This document shows positions 7,752-15,758 of a stretch of 35,000 nt of DNA, in pieces. Each line of letters begins with the position of its first letter. Within the stretch, counting starts at the first letter, position 1. The DNA lies in NCBI GenBank assembly GCA_016710765.1, contig JADJUJ010000025.1, positions 1 through 35,000 on the forward strand, in the 5' to 3' direction. The stretch is from Lewinellaceae bacterium. Its GTDB lineage: Bacteria; Bacteroidota; Bacteroidia; Chitinophagales; Saprospiraceae. Below the pieces are notes generated by a model. It saw only the letters and a list, made by a program, of their open reading frames with translations. It did no database searches and was not told the DNA's origin. Position numbers and translations under genes: made by a program.

Positions 7752-9341
7752 ATGGCAGACGTCAGACCGGAAGAAATCTCGGCGATTCTGAAACAGCAAA
7801 TCTCCGGCTTTAGCGCCGGCACCAACCTTGAAGAAGTTGGCTCCGTATTACAGGTAGGCGATGGTATCGCCCGTGTATATGGCCTCAACAGCGCGCAGGC
7901 TGGTGAATTGGTTGAATTCGAAAACGGTACCCGTGCCATCGTCTTGAACCTGGAAGAAGACAACGTAGGTGTGGTTTTGATGGGTTCCTCCGATGGTATC
8001 CGTGAAGGCGCCATTGTAAAACGCACCGGCCTGATTGCTTCTATCGAGGTAGGCGAAGGTTTTGTTGGTCGCGTAGTTAACCCGCTGGGCCAGCCCATCG
8101 ACGGTAAAGGCCCGATCACCGGAACCCGATACGAGATGCCCATCGAGCGCAAAGCGCCAGGTGTTATTTACCGCCAGCCGGTAAGTGAGCCCTTGCAGAC
8201 GGGTATCAAGGCCATCGACTCCATGATTCCAATTGGTCGCGGACAGCGCGAATTGATCATTGGCGACCGCCAAACGGGTAAGACCGCTATTGCTGTCGAT
8301 ACCATCATCAACCAGAAAGAGTTTTACGACCGCGGCGAGCCAGTTTATTGTATTTATGTGGCTTCTGGCCAGAAAGCTTCCACCGTAGCGCAGGTTGCCC
8401 GTACATTGGAAGAATACGGCGCAATGGCTTACACCGTTATCGTGTCTGCTTCTGCTGCTGACCCTGCACCGCTGCAGTTCTACGCTCCATTCTCCGGCGC
8501 CGCCATTGGCGAGTTCTTTCGCGATACTGGTCGCCCTGCACTGATCATTTACGACGATCTTTCCAAGCAGGCTGTAGCCTACCGCGAAGTTTCGTTGTTG
8601 CTCCGCCGTCCACCGGGCCGTGAGGCTTATCCTGGCGACGTATTTTACCTCCACAGCCGCTTGCTCGAGCGCGCTGCCAAAATCATCAAAGACGACAAGG
8701 TAGCCAAGCAGATGAACGACCTGCCTGAGAGCCTTGTGAAAGCCGGCCTCGTAAAAGGTGGCGGTTCTTTGACGGCCCTTCCGATCATTGAAACTCAGGC
8801 CGGTGACGTTTCGGCGTACATTCCGACCAACGTAATTTCGATTACCGACGGCCAGATTTTCCTCGAATCCAACCTGTTCAACTCCGGTGTACGCCCTGCT
8901 ATCAACGTAGGTATCTCCGTTAGTCGTGTAGGTGGTTCGGCGCAGATCAAATCCATGAAAAAAGTATCTGGTACGCTTAAACTCGACCAGGCGCAATACC
9001 GCGAATTGGAGGCATTCTCCAAGTTCGGTTCCGACCTTGATGCTGCCACACAAGCCGTACTTTCCAAAGGCGCCCGCAACGTGGAAATCCTGAAACAGCC
9101 GCAGTACAGCCCGGTGTCGGTCGAAAAACAGGTCGCCATCATTTACCTCGGTACCAGCAACCTGCTCCGCGACGTGCCCCTCGAAAAAGTGAAGGAGTTC
9201 GAAGAACTGTTCCTCATGCAAATGGAGCAGAAGCATGCCGATATCCTGGAAGAATTCCGCCAAGGTAAACTCGAAGAAGCCAGCCTGACTAAAATGAAGG
9301 CCCTGGCTGCTGACCTCAGCGGACAATACAAGAAGAAGTAA
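7752..9341 (+). CDS. atpA: ATP synthase F1 subunit alpha
   Basis: This 529-aa non-catalytic nucleotide-binding subunit of F1 has the full family layout. An N-terminal beta-barrel (residues about 25-95) is followed by the nucleotide-binding domain with Walker A GDRQTGKT at 171-178, and then the helical C-terminal domain. The signature region PAINVGISVSRVGGSAQ is present. Length matches the usual 500-530 aa. A long open frame on the opposite strand is a by-product of biased codon use. It is followed by an 83-bp gap and atpG. Confidence 0.97.
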   Translation: MADVRPEEISAILKQQISGFSAGTNLEEVGSVLQVGDGIARVYGLNSAQAGELVEFENGTRAIVLNLEEDNVGVVLMGSSDGIREGAIVKRTGLIASIEVGEGFVGRVVNPLGQPIDGKGPITGTRYEMPIERKAPGVIYRQPVSEPLQTGIKAIDSMIPIGRGQRELIIGDRQTGKTAIAVDTIINQKEFYDRGEPVYCIYVASGQKASTVAQVARTLEEYGAMAYTVIVSASAADPAPLQFYAPFSGAAIGEFFRDTGRPALIIYDDLSKQAVAYREVSLLLRRPPGREAYPGDVFYLHSRLLERAAKIIKDDKVAKQMNDLPESLVKAGLVKGGGSLTALPIIETQAGDVSAYIPTNVISITDGQIFLESNLFNSGVRPAINVGISVSRVGGSAQIKSMKKVSGTLKLDQAQYRELEAFSKFGSDLDAATQAVLSKGARNVEILKQPQYSPVSVEKQVAIIYLGTSNLLRDVPLEKVKEFEELFLMQMEQKHADILEEFRQGKLEEASLTKMKALAADLSGQYKKK

Positions 9342-9424
9342 TCAGATGATGTTTGGGAGCAGCGGTGATGTTCATCGTTGTTCCCAAATACCAATACCCA
9401 AATTTTAATTTTCAAATATTTACT

Positions 9425-10327
9425 ATGGCTGGCGGTTTAAAAGAAGTTCGTGAACGGATCAAGTCGGTAATGGGAACGCAGCAGATTACCAATGCCATGA
9501 AAATGGTATCGGCGGCAAAGCTGCGCAAAGCGCAAAATGCTATTGTGCAGATGCGCCCTTATTCCAACCGTTTGAACCGCATTTTGTCGAACATCCTGTC
9601 CAACCTCGATGGCGATGCCAGCACCAGTTTTGGTGTAGCCCGCGATGTGAAGAACGTACTGATCGTGGTGGTGACTTCCAACCGTGGTTTGTGCGGTGCT
9701 TTTAATACCAACATCAACAAGGAGGCCATTGCCTTGATTGAATCGAAATACGCCACTCAGCATGCGGCAGGTAATGTTTCGGTGCAGTTTGTGGGTAAAA
9801 AAGGTTACGATTATTTCCGTCGCCGTTTTACCGACCTGAAATTTATCACCGATCACATGCATTTGTTTGATCATCTGGAGTACGAACATACCAGTGTGGT
9901 TTCGGATAAAATGATGGCCAGTTTTGCCGAAGGTAAATACGATGCCATTGAAATTGTTTACGGTCAATTTCGCAATGCTGCTACCCAGTTACCTACTGCT
10001 GAGCAATGGCTCCCGGTTCCTAAAATGGAGTTGCCCAAAGGTGAAAAGCCCAGCAAACAACGCGCCGATTATATTTTCGAGCCCAACCAGCAGCAATTGC
10101 TGGAAACCCTGGTGCCAAGCATACTTTCCTTACAGTTTCACAAGTGCCTGCTGGATACGAATGCCAGCGAGCATGGCGCTCGCATGACGGCCATGGATAA
10201 GGCCACGGAAAATGCCGAAGAAATGCTCAAGTCCCTGCGGATCAGCTACAACAAAGCCCGTCAGGAGGCAATTACTACCGAACTCGGTGAGATTGTTGGT
10301 GGTGCAGCAGCGCTGGAAGGCAACTAA
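9425..10327 (+). CDS. atpG: ATP synthase F1 subunit gamma
   Basis: This is the 300-aa central rotor shaft. The start at 9425 (MAGGLKEVRERIKSVMGTQQ) is preferred over an upstream in-frame start at 9353, because all gamma subunits begin with this helix. N-terminal QITNAMKMVSAAKLRKAQ and C-terminal TAMDKATENAEEMLKSLRISYNKARQEAITTELGEIVGGAAAL form the two long helices of the rotor coiled coil. It is the last gene of the operon. atpD (beta) and atpC (epsilon) are not in this window; in Bacteroidota they commonly lie elsewhere. Confidence 0.95.
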   Translation: MAGGLKEVRERIKSVMGTQQITNAMKMVSAAKLRKAQNAIVQMRPYSNRLNRILSNILSNLDGDASTSFGVARDVKNVLIVVVTSNRGLCGAFNTNINKEAIALIESKYATQHAAGNVSVQFVGKKGYDYFRRRFTDLKFITDHMHLFDHLEYEHTSVVSDKMMASFAEGKYDAIEIVYGQFRNAATQLPTAEQWLPVPKMELPKGEKPSKQRADYIFEPNQQQLLETLVPSILSLQFHKCLLDTNASEHGARMTAMDKATENAEEMLKSLRISYNKARQEAITTELGEIVGGAAALEGN

Positions 10328-10374
10328 GCCAGGGGTGTTTGTCTTAAGCGACACACTACTATCGATGTAAAATA

Positions 10375-10414
10375 AATGGGGAAATCCGGTTGTTCCGGGT
10401 TTCCCCATTGTTTT
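10375..10414 (+). terminator. Terminator of the ATP synthase operon, probably bidirectional
   Basis: A 15-bp stem with one wobble (10375-10389 with 10395-10409) encloses a 5-nt loop and is followed by GTTTT. The A-rich bases before the stem give T-rich sequence on the other strand, so it may also stop the convergent minus-strand CoA-transferase gene, which ends at 10474. Confidence 0.85.
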
Positions 10415-10473
10415 GGGTGCGTTTGCTAATGTGCCCGGGCGCCTTGAAAAAAAACAACCCTGCTATCGCCATC

Positions 10474-11748
10474 TCATTCTTTGGCCCAGATGTCGTGCGC
10501 TTGTCGCGACAATTCTTCCCGAAAGTCGGGGTGGGCGATGCCGATGAGTGCTTTTGAACGCTGTTCCAGATTTTTTCCATGTAGGTTAACCACCCCGTAC
10601 TCTGTGACTACATAATGCACGTGTGCACGGGTGGTGACCACCCCAGCGCCCTGCTTCAGGAACGGAACAATTTTCGATTGCCCTTTTGCCGTGGTAGACG
10701 TCAGTGCGATGATGGGTTTACCGCCTTCTGATAGGGAGGCGCCACGAATAAAGTCCATTTGCCCACCCACACCGGAGTACATGCGCTTTCCAATGGAGTC
10801 GGCACAAACCTGGCCTGTGAGGTCGATTTCAATGGCGGAGTTAATGGCAGTGGCTTTCTGATTTTTGCGGATGATGGCGGTGTCGTTGGTGTAGGAGGCC
10901 TCCATCATACGAATCATAGGGTTGTCGTGTACGAAGTCGTACAAACGCTTGGTGCCAAACAGGAAGGTGGCCGTGATTTCGCCGCGCTGCCGGTGTTTCA
11001 TTTCGCCGGTGATTACCCCTTTTTCCACCAGATCAATGATGCCATCGGTAAACATTTCGGTGTGGATACCGAGTTTTTTATGGTTGCCCAAGGCGGCCAG
11101 TACAGCATTGGGAATGGAGCCGATGCCCATCTGAAGCGTCGCGCCATCTTCTACCAATTCTGAGATGTACTTACCAATTTTACTTTCCTCCGGTGTGGGT
11201 TGTGCAGCATGCACCTCCGGGATAGGCCGGTCACTTTCCACGATGGCGTGAAACTTGGAAATGTGAATAAAGCTGTCGCCATGGGTGCGTGGCATATTGG
11301 GGTTTATCTCCGCAATAACAAATTTTGCGGTTTGGGCTGCTGCCAGGGAGCAGTCGACGGAGACGCCCAGGCTACACCATCCGTTGTGGTCGGGTGGCGA
11401 AACGGTGAGCATCGCCACATCCAGCGGCAGCATACCGCGGCGGAACAGAAATGGTGTTTCACTGAGGAAAACCGGGATGTAGTCGGCGCGATCGGTGGGT
11501 ACTGCATCGCGTACATTGGCCCCAATAAACATCGAATTGGTAAAGAACTTGCCCTTATATTCAGGATTGGTATAGGGGGCAGGACCTTCTGTATGGAGGT
11601 GGATGACCTCAACATTATTCAGACTGTCGGCATCATCAACCATCGCTTGCACCAGACTATGGGGATTGGCGGCGGCGGTGTGGATAAAAACGCGGTTGTC
11701 GGACTGAATAGCAGCAACCGCTTCGGCTGGGGAAACAAATTTTTTCAT
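10474..11748 (-). CDS. Acetyl-CoA hydrolase/transferase family protein (4-hydroxybutyrate CoA-transferase-like)
   Basis: This 424-aa cytoplasmic enzyme belongs to the Cat1/AbfT class I CoA-transferase family, which moves CoA between acyl-CoA and carboxylic acids through a glutamyl-CoA thioester. The likely catalytic glutamate is E231 in GIHTEMFTDG. GIGSIPNAV (208-216) and GVGGQMDFIRGA are the CoA-binding glycine-rich loops of the family. Length is typical. The real substrate cannot be read from sequence; acetate, butyrate or 4-hydroxybutyrate are all possible. A -7-like GACTTTTG lies only 4 nt before the ATG, so the transcript may be nearly leaderless. The isomerase-like gene lies 88 bp upstream on the same strand. 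Confidence 0.88.
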   Translation of the reverse strand: MKKFVSPAEAVAAIQSDNRVFIHTAAANPHSLVQAMVDDADSLNNVEVIHLHTEGPAPYTNPEYKGKFFTNSMFIGANVRDAVPTDRADYIPVFLSETPFLFRRGMLPLDVAMLTVSPPDHNGWCSLGVSVDCSLAAAQTAKFVIAEINPNMPRTHGDSFIHISKFHAIVESDRPIPEVHAAQPTPEESKIGKYISELVEDGATLQMGIGSIPNAVLAALGNHKKLGIHTEMFTDGIIDLVEKGVITGEMKHRQRGEITATFLFGTKRLYDFVHDNPMIRMMEASYTNDTAIIRKNQKATAINSAIEIDLTGQVCADSIGKRMYSGVGGQMDFIRGASLSEGGKPIIALTSTTAKGQSKIVPFLKQGAGVVTTRAHVHYVVTEYGVVNLHGKNLEQRSKALIGIAHPDFREELSRQAHDIWAKE

Positions 11749-11752
11749 GGTG

Positions 11753-11783
11753 CAAAAGTCGGACTTCTTGCCGGAGTATCGAA
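11753..11783 (-). promoter_or_regulatory. Possible promoter of the CoA-transferase gene
   Basis: On the minus strand GACTTTTG (complement of 11753-11760) matches TAnnTTTG at all but the first base. A TTC (complement of 11781-11783) sits at the 20-bp spacing expected for a -33 element. It is followed by CACC and the ATG, leaving almost no leader. Confidence 0.4.
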
Positions 11784-11836
11784 CAGCAAAGATTAGGGTA
11801 TTGGGCGATATTTATTGCTGGCTTGCCTGATCAATA

Positions 11837-12718
11837 TCATTGGTCAATGGAGCAAATCCGCACGCATTTTTCCAGGGAGTCCAGTTTGTCGGGCCTGGCA
11901 GGAATAAACTCCTGGGCCACATAGCCCTGGTATCCGGTATCCACGATGGCTTTCATGATGGCGGGATAGTAAAGTTCCTGGCTTTCGTCGATCTCGTTGC
12001 GACCCGGCACGCCGCCGGTGTGGTAATGGGCGATGTATGGGTTGAAATCGCGGATGGTGTGAATAACATCGCCCTCCATGATTTGCATGTGGTAAATGTC
12101 GTACAGCAGTTTAAAACTGTCGGAGCCAATGGCTTTCACCAGTTCAACACCCCAGGGTGTATGATCACATTGGTAATCGTGGTGATCCACCTTGCTATTC
12201 AGCAGTTCCATACAGAGCGTAATGCCATATTTTTCGGCCAGCGGCATGAGCTGTTTTAGGCCAACGGCACAGATCTGGATACCCAGTTCATCATCCAGCC
12301 CGTTTCGGTTGCCGGAGAAACAGATGATCTTTTTCAAACCGGCTTTTGCGGCTTTGGGAATCAGGTCGAGATAATGGTCGACCAGGTCGTCGTGATTTTC
12401 CAGCCGGTTGAAGCCCTTGGTAATGCCGTAACCTTTGGGCTGTGAAAATACCATGCTGCAGGTAAGCCCGTATTGTTGCACCACCGGCCATTCCTCGGGG
12501 GAGAGCAGGTCGATGGCCTGGAGTCCGATTTCCTTTCCTCTTTTGGCCAGGTCTTCCAGCGGGATATCGTTATAGCACCAGCGGCAGGCCGAGTGGTGGA
12601 TTTTATCTGCAATGCTGGCCTCCAATTTTTGATCCGCTGCCTGAAGCCGGGTACCGAGGTTGAGCATGGCAGCAGCGGAAGTAAGTGCGAGGGATTTTAT
12701 GGCATGGCGACGTTTCAT
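11837..12718 (-). CDS. Exported hydroxypyruvate isomerase-like TIM-barrel protein
   Basis: This 293-aa protein belongs to the AP-endonuclease-2-like TIM-barrel superfamily that includes hydroxypyruvate isomerase (Hyi) and sugar epimerases. Residues 1-28 (MKRRHAIKSLALTSAAAMLNLGTRLQA) look like a Sec or Tat signal with twin-basic residues, so the enzyme probably works in the periplasm. Metal ligands typical of the fold are visible: E171 in CMELLNSK, D207 in LLYDIYHMQ, H233 in HYHTGG and E270 in AQEF. Substrate is unknown. Together with the nearby GMC oxidoreductase it suggests periplasmic sugar or polyol chemistry. Its start codon lies 5 bp from a 12-bp tandem array, which occupies the leader and promoter region. 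Confidence 0.85.
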   Translation of the reverse strand: MKRRHAIKSLALTSAAAMLNLGTRLQAADQKLEASIADKIHHSACRWCYNDIPLEDLAKRGKEIGLQAIDLLSPEEWPVVQQYGLTCSMVFSQPKGYGITKGFNRLENHDDLVDHYLDLIPKAAKAGLKKIICFSGNRNGLDDELGIQICAVGLKQLMPLAEKYGITLCMELLNSKVDHHDYQCDHTPWGVELVKAIGSDSFKLLYDIYHMQIMEGDVIHTIRDFNPYIAHYHTGGVPGRNEIDESQELYYPAIMKAIVDTGYQGYVAQEFIPARPDKLDSLEKCVRICSIDQ

Positions 12719-12723
12719 GGGCT

Positions 12724-12795
12724 GGATTTATGGTTGGGTTTATGGTTGGGTTTATGGTTGGATTTAGGGTTGGGTTTAGGGTTGGATTTAGGGTT
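12724..12795. repeat. 12-bp tandem array abutting a start codon
   Basis: Exactly six 12-bp units run from 12724 to 12795. They are variants of GGGTTTATGGTT and GGGTTTAGGGTT. The array begins 5 bp upstream of the ATG of the minus-strand isomerase-like gene, so its complement forms the 5' leader. It shares period and base pattern with the array at 13129. Confidence 0.92.
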
Positions 12796-12914
12796 GGTGT
12801 AAGACTGCTTGGGTGGACTTTCTCACTATAGTAGACAATAAGATAAGTTCAAGCAGCCAGTATTGAATCCCTTTCATTAGAACGTCAGGGATATTATTTA
12901 CTACCCCCTTTTAA

Positions 12915-13115
12915 GAGCGTGTTCAATTAAGTGTGTCATTCGCTGCTTTAACCTCACCCCCCAGCCCCCTCTCCAATTGGAGAGGGGGAGTTCAATCTCG
13001 TCTTAATAATTGATTAGCAATAGTTTATAATTCGGAATCGAGCCCCCTCTCCTGTGGAGAGGGGGTTGGGGGTGAGGTCATAAAAGAAATCTGACACACT
13101 TAATTGAACACACTC
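12915..13115. mobile_element. 201-bp MITE-like element with terminal inverted repeats and target duplication
   Basis: 24-bp terminal inverted repeats (12915-12938 and 13092-13115) match at 23 of 24 positions. A 7-bp direct repeat CTTTTAA flanks the element on both sides (12908-12914 and 13116-13122), as expected of a target-site duplication. Inside, a second inverted pair (about 12952-12988 and 13043-13077) consists of C-rich arms. Each arm holds its own hairpin: a perfect 24-bp palindrome at 12965-12988, and a 10-bp stem with a 3-nt loop at 13043-13065. There is no transposase, so the element would need one supplied in trans. It lies between two 12-bp arrays. Confidence 0.85.
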
Positions 13116-13128
13116 CTTTTAAACCACT

Positions 13129-13244
13129 CTAAACCCTACTCTAAACCCTACTCTAAGCCCCACTCTAAGCCCTACTCTAAACCCTACTCTAAACCCCACT
13201 CTAAACCCTACTCTAAACCCCACTCTAAACCCTACTCTAAATCC
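13129..13244. repeat. 12-bp tandem array abutting a stop codon
   Basis: Nine full units and one partial of CTAAACCCTACT, with CTAAGCCCTACT and CTAAACCCCACT variants, run to 13244. That is one base from the stop codon (13246-13248) of the minus-strand GMC oxidoreductase gene. The unit is the reverse complement, rotated, of the GGCTTAGAGTAG unit at 3889. Confidence 0.93.
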
Positions 13245-13245
13245 T

Positions 13246-14952
13246 TTACAAATTTTTCTTCTTCAATTCCTTCACCGCATAATCAGCGGCCCTGGCGGTG
13301 AGTGCCATATACGTGAGGGAAGGGTTAACATTAGAGGCGGAGGTCATGCAGGCGCCGTCGGTGACGAACACGTTTTTACATTCGTGCACCTGGTTCCATT
13401 CGTTGAGGATACTGGTTTTCACGTCGCGGCCCATACGCGCGGTACCCATTTCGTGGATAGCCATTCCGGGGTAAGAGCCGCTGTCGTAGGTCTTAACGTT
13501 TTTAAGTCCGGCATTTTCCAGCATTTCTGCGGCGTCGTTGCGCATATCTTCCCGCATCTTCATTTCATTCTCCTTAAATTCTACGTTGAATTTCAGGGTG
13601 GGTTGACCCCATTTGTCTTTGACATCTGGGTTGAGTTTTACCCAATTGTCTTCGTAAGGCAGGCATTCACCGAATCCGCCCAGTCCCATGGTCCATCGAC
13701 CTGGCTCGGTGATGACGTTTTTCATGTCGGCGCCGAAGCCCATTTCGGCAATGAGCCTGCTCCAGCCTTCTCTGCTGGCACCGCCCTGGTAGCCGAAACC
13801 ACGCAGGTAATCGCGTTTGTCGCTGCCCACATTGCGGTAACGGGGCACATAGATGCCGTTGGGCCTGCGGCCAAAGATGTATTTGTCTTCATCGCCTTCC
13901 CAGACGCCATTGGCGCCGGTACGGAAGTGGTGATCCATCAGGTAGTGCCCCAACACCCCGCTGCTGTTGCCAAGTCCGTTGGGGAAGCTGGGAGAAATGG
14001 AATTTTGCAACAGCCATGATGAACCGATAGCGGAAGCGCACACGAAAATGATTTTGGCGTGGAACTCCATCTGCTCGTTGGTTTGGCTGTCGATGACCAG
14101 TACGCCAGAAGCTTTGCCTTTTTTAGGGTCGTAAATAATCGAATTGACGATCGAATTGGGCCGGAGCGTCAGGCGTTTGGTGGCCATGGCCGGGGGCAGG
14201 GTAGAGGATTGGGTGCTGAAATAGGCGCTGAAAGGGCAGCCACGGTCGCAAAGGTTGCGGTATTGGCAGTTGGAGCGCCCTTTGTGCGGGCGCGTAAGGT
14301 TGGCAGCGCGCCCAATGGTCAGGTGGCGGCCTGGGAAATTCTGTTCGATGCTTTTGCGCACGTGTTGCTCTACCACATTGAGGTCCATTGCGGGCAGTAA
14401 GTTGCCATCGGGAAAGTGGTCGAGCCCCAGGTTTTCACCAGAGATACCGGCATGCGCCTCTACATAGTCGTACCAGGGCTTCAGGTCGTCGTAGCGGATA
14501 GGCCAGTCGATGGCGATGCCGTCTTTGGCGTTGGCCTCAAAATCGAGCGGTGAAAGTCGGTACGATTGCCGGCCCCACATGATGCTTTTGCCGCCTACAA
14601 TGTCGGGGCGAAACCAATCGAAGCGCATGTTTTCGGCATAAGGAGCATCGGCGTCGCGAAACCAGTATTTTTCATTGCGCTCTCCGTAGGGATAATCACG
14701 GGCCAGAAAAGGGTGGGTATGTCTTTGCTCGGCGGTGATACGGCCGCGGTGTTCCAGTTCCCAGGGTGCTTTGTTGGCGGATTCATAGCCAGTGATGTGT
14801 TCGAGTGGCTTTCCGCGTTCGAGCATGAGCACTTTAAGCCCTTTTTCGGTCAGTTCTTTGGCTGCCCAGCCTCCAGATACACCGGATCCAACCACAATGG
14901 CGTCGTAAGTTCTTTTTTTAAGGGCATCTGGGGCGTTGTTGATGTTTGCCAT
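13246..14952 (-). CDS. GMC-family FAD oxidoreductase (sugar/polyol dehydrogenase large subunit)
   Basis: This 568-aa flavoprotein has the dinucleotide-binding motif VVGSGVSGG at 20-28, the family's HEMGTARMG (500-508) and NVNPSLT (541-547). H500 and N543 are the likely catalytic His/Asn pair. Three cysteines, C229, C235 and C239 (NCQYRNLCDRGCP), fall where bacterial FAD-glucose dehydrogenases carry the cysteines of a 3Fe-4S cluster, so an iron-sulfur centre is possible. There is no signal peptide. The related catalytic subunits are exported bound to a Tat-signal-bearing small subunit, and a matching gene lies divergently at 15119. Oxidation of a sugar or polyol is inferred; the substrate is unknown. 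Confidence 0.9.
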   Translation of the reverse strand: MANINNAPDALKKRTYDAIVVGSGVSGGWAAKELTEKGLKVLMLERGKPLEHITGYESANKAPWELEHRGRITAEQRHTHPFLARDYPYGERNEKYWFRDADAPYAENMRFDWFRPDIVGGKSIMWGRQSYRLSPLDFEANAKDGIAIDWPIRYDDLKPWYDYVEAHAGISGENLGLDHFPDGNLLPAMDLNVVEQHVRKSIEQNFPGRHLTIGRAANLTRPHKGRSNCQYRNLCDRGCPFSAYFSTQSSTLPPAMATKRLTLRPNSIVNSIIYDPKKGKASGVLVIDSQTNEQMEFHAKIIFVCASAIGSSWLLQNSISPSFPNGLGNSSGVLGHYLMDHHFRTGANGVWEGDEDKYIFGRRPNGIYVPRYRNVGSDKRDYLRGFGYQGGASREGWSRLIAEMGFGADMKNVITEPGRWTMGLGGFGECLPYEDNWVKLNPDVKDKWGQPTLKFNVEFKENEMKMREDMRNDAAEMLENAGLKNVKTYDSGSYPGMAIHEMGTARMGRDVKTSILNEWNQVHECKNVFVTDGACMTSASNVNPSLTYMALTARAADYAVKELKKKNL

Positions 14953-15032
14953 AAACGGTGAAATGAGTTTTTTGAGCCGCGGCGGCTGATGAAACAGATG
15001 GAAAAGGCTTTCAAATGATGGAGGGCTAAGGC

Positions 15033-15040
15033 CAAAAGTA
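15033..15040 (-). promoter_or_regulatory. -7 box of the GMC oxidoreductase gene
   Basis: On the minus strand TACTTTTG (complement of 15033-15040) is a perfect TAnnTTTG match about 80 nt before the ATG. A TTG 23 bp further upstream (15064-15066) is slightly too far to be an ideal -33 element. Confidence 0.5.
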
Positions 15041-15085
15041 AATTCAATTTTTTAAATAAAATTCAACTTTTAACAAGTATTCCGC

Positions 15086-15093
15086 CATATTTG
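15086..15093 (+). promoter_or_regulatory. Possible -7 box of the subunit-3 gene
   Basis: CATATTTG differs from TAnnTTTG at one position and lies 25 nt before the ATG at 15119, in the A/T-rich divergent spacer. No clear -33 TTG was seen at the right distance. Confidence 0.35.
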
Positions 15094-15118
15094 CCAAATA
15101 AAAAAAACGAAAGGCAAT

Positions 15119-15676
15119 ATGTCTCAAATTTCCCGGCGCGATGCCATAAAAAAGGTTGCTTTATTGGTAGGTGGCACGCTTGCCCTGCCTGATATTTTAA
15201 AAGCATGGAGCAGCCCCTCCATCGATAACCTCGCGGCACGCTTTACGCCCGCGCAGGAGGAATTGATTGCAGAGATTGCGGAAACCATTGTGCCCACTAC
15301 CGATACACCGGGCGCCAAGGCCGCAGGTGTGCATAAATTTATTCAGAAAATTGTAGCGGATTGCTTCGAAGAAGCCGACCGAAAAGCCTTTTTTGAAGGG
15401 CTTAAGGGCGTAGACCTGCAGGCGCGTGACCGTTTTGCACACGATTTTGTGCAGTGCAGCCCGGCAGAGCGCACCCAGGTGCTTCGGATATTTGAAAGCG
15501 CTTATTTCAACGACAAAGCCAACAATAGTTTTTGGATGACCCTGAAGAACCTTTGTGTAACAGGGTACTTCACTTCCGAGATTGGCTGCACGCAGGCACT
15601 TCGGTACGAGGCCATTCCAGGCCGGTACGACGGTGCCATGCCCTATAAGAAGGGCGACAAGGCCTGGGCAACCTAA
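15119..15676 (+). CDS. Gluconate 2-dehydrogenase subunit 3 family protein, Tat signal
   Basis: This 185-aa protein starts with a Tat signal (SRRDAIKKVALLVGGTLALPDILKAW, residues 5-30). The Pfam-type gluconate_2-dh3 domain follows, with the hallmark EIAETIVPTTDTPGAKAAGVHKFI (about 60-83). In known systems this small subunit escorts the FAD catalytic subunit through the Tat pathway and supports its folding. The natural partner here is the divergent GMC protein encoded at 13246-14952, which has no signal of its own. The two genes share a 166-bp intergenic region, so they are probably co-regulated although not in one operon. Confidence 0.9.
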   Translation: MSQISRRDAIKKVALLVGGTLALPDILKAWSSPSIDNLAARFTPAQEELIAEIAETIVPTTDTPGAKAAGVHKFIQKIVADCFEEADRKAFFEGLKGVDLQARDRFAHDFVQCSPAERTQVLRIFESAYFNDKANNSFWMTLKNLCVTGYFTSEIGCTQALRYEAIPGRYDGAMPYKKGDKAWAT

Positions 15677-15677
15677 T

Positions 15678-15719
15678 GATTTCCGATTTGCGATTTGCGA
15701 TTTCTGATTTCCGATTTAA
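15678..15719. repeat. 7-bp tandem array
   Basis: Six 7-bp units (GATTTCC, GATTTGC, GATTTGC, GATTTCT, GATTTCC, GATTTAA) begin one base after the stop codon of the subunit-3 gene and end 39 bp before the next start. The short palindrome GCCGAATATCGGC follows. Confidence 0.85.
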
Positions 15720-15758
15720 TGCCGAATATCGGCGATTATACAAAATACGTCCGTTTTC

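Noticed and set aside
7848..9326. A 492-codon open frame antisense to atpA
   Set aside because: It lies wholly within atpA, has no recognisable motifs, and arises from the codon bias of the sense gene.
13129..13244. CRISPR array
   Set aside because: Units are 12 bp, contiguous, and have no spacers; no cas genes are nearby.
12724..13244. Telomere-like TTTAGGG repeats suggesting a linear replicon end
   Set aside because: The period is 12, not 7, the arrays are internal and flanked by ordinary genes, and no terminal structure is visible.
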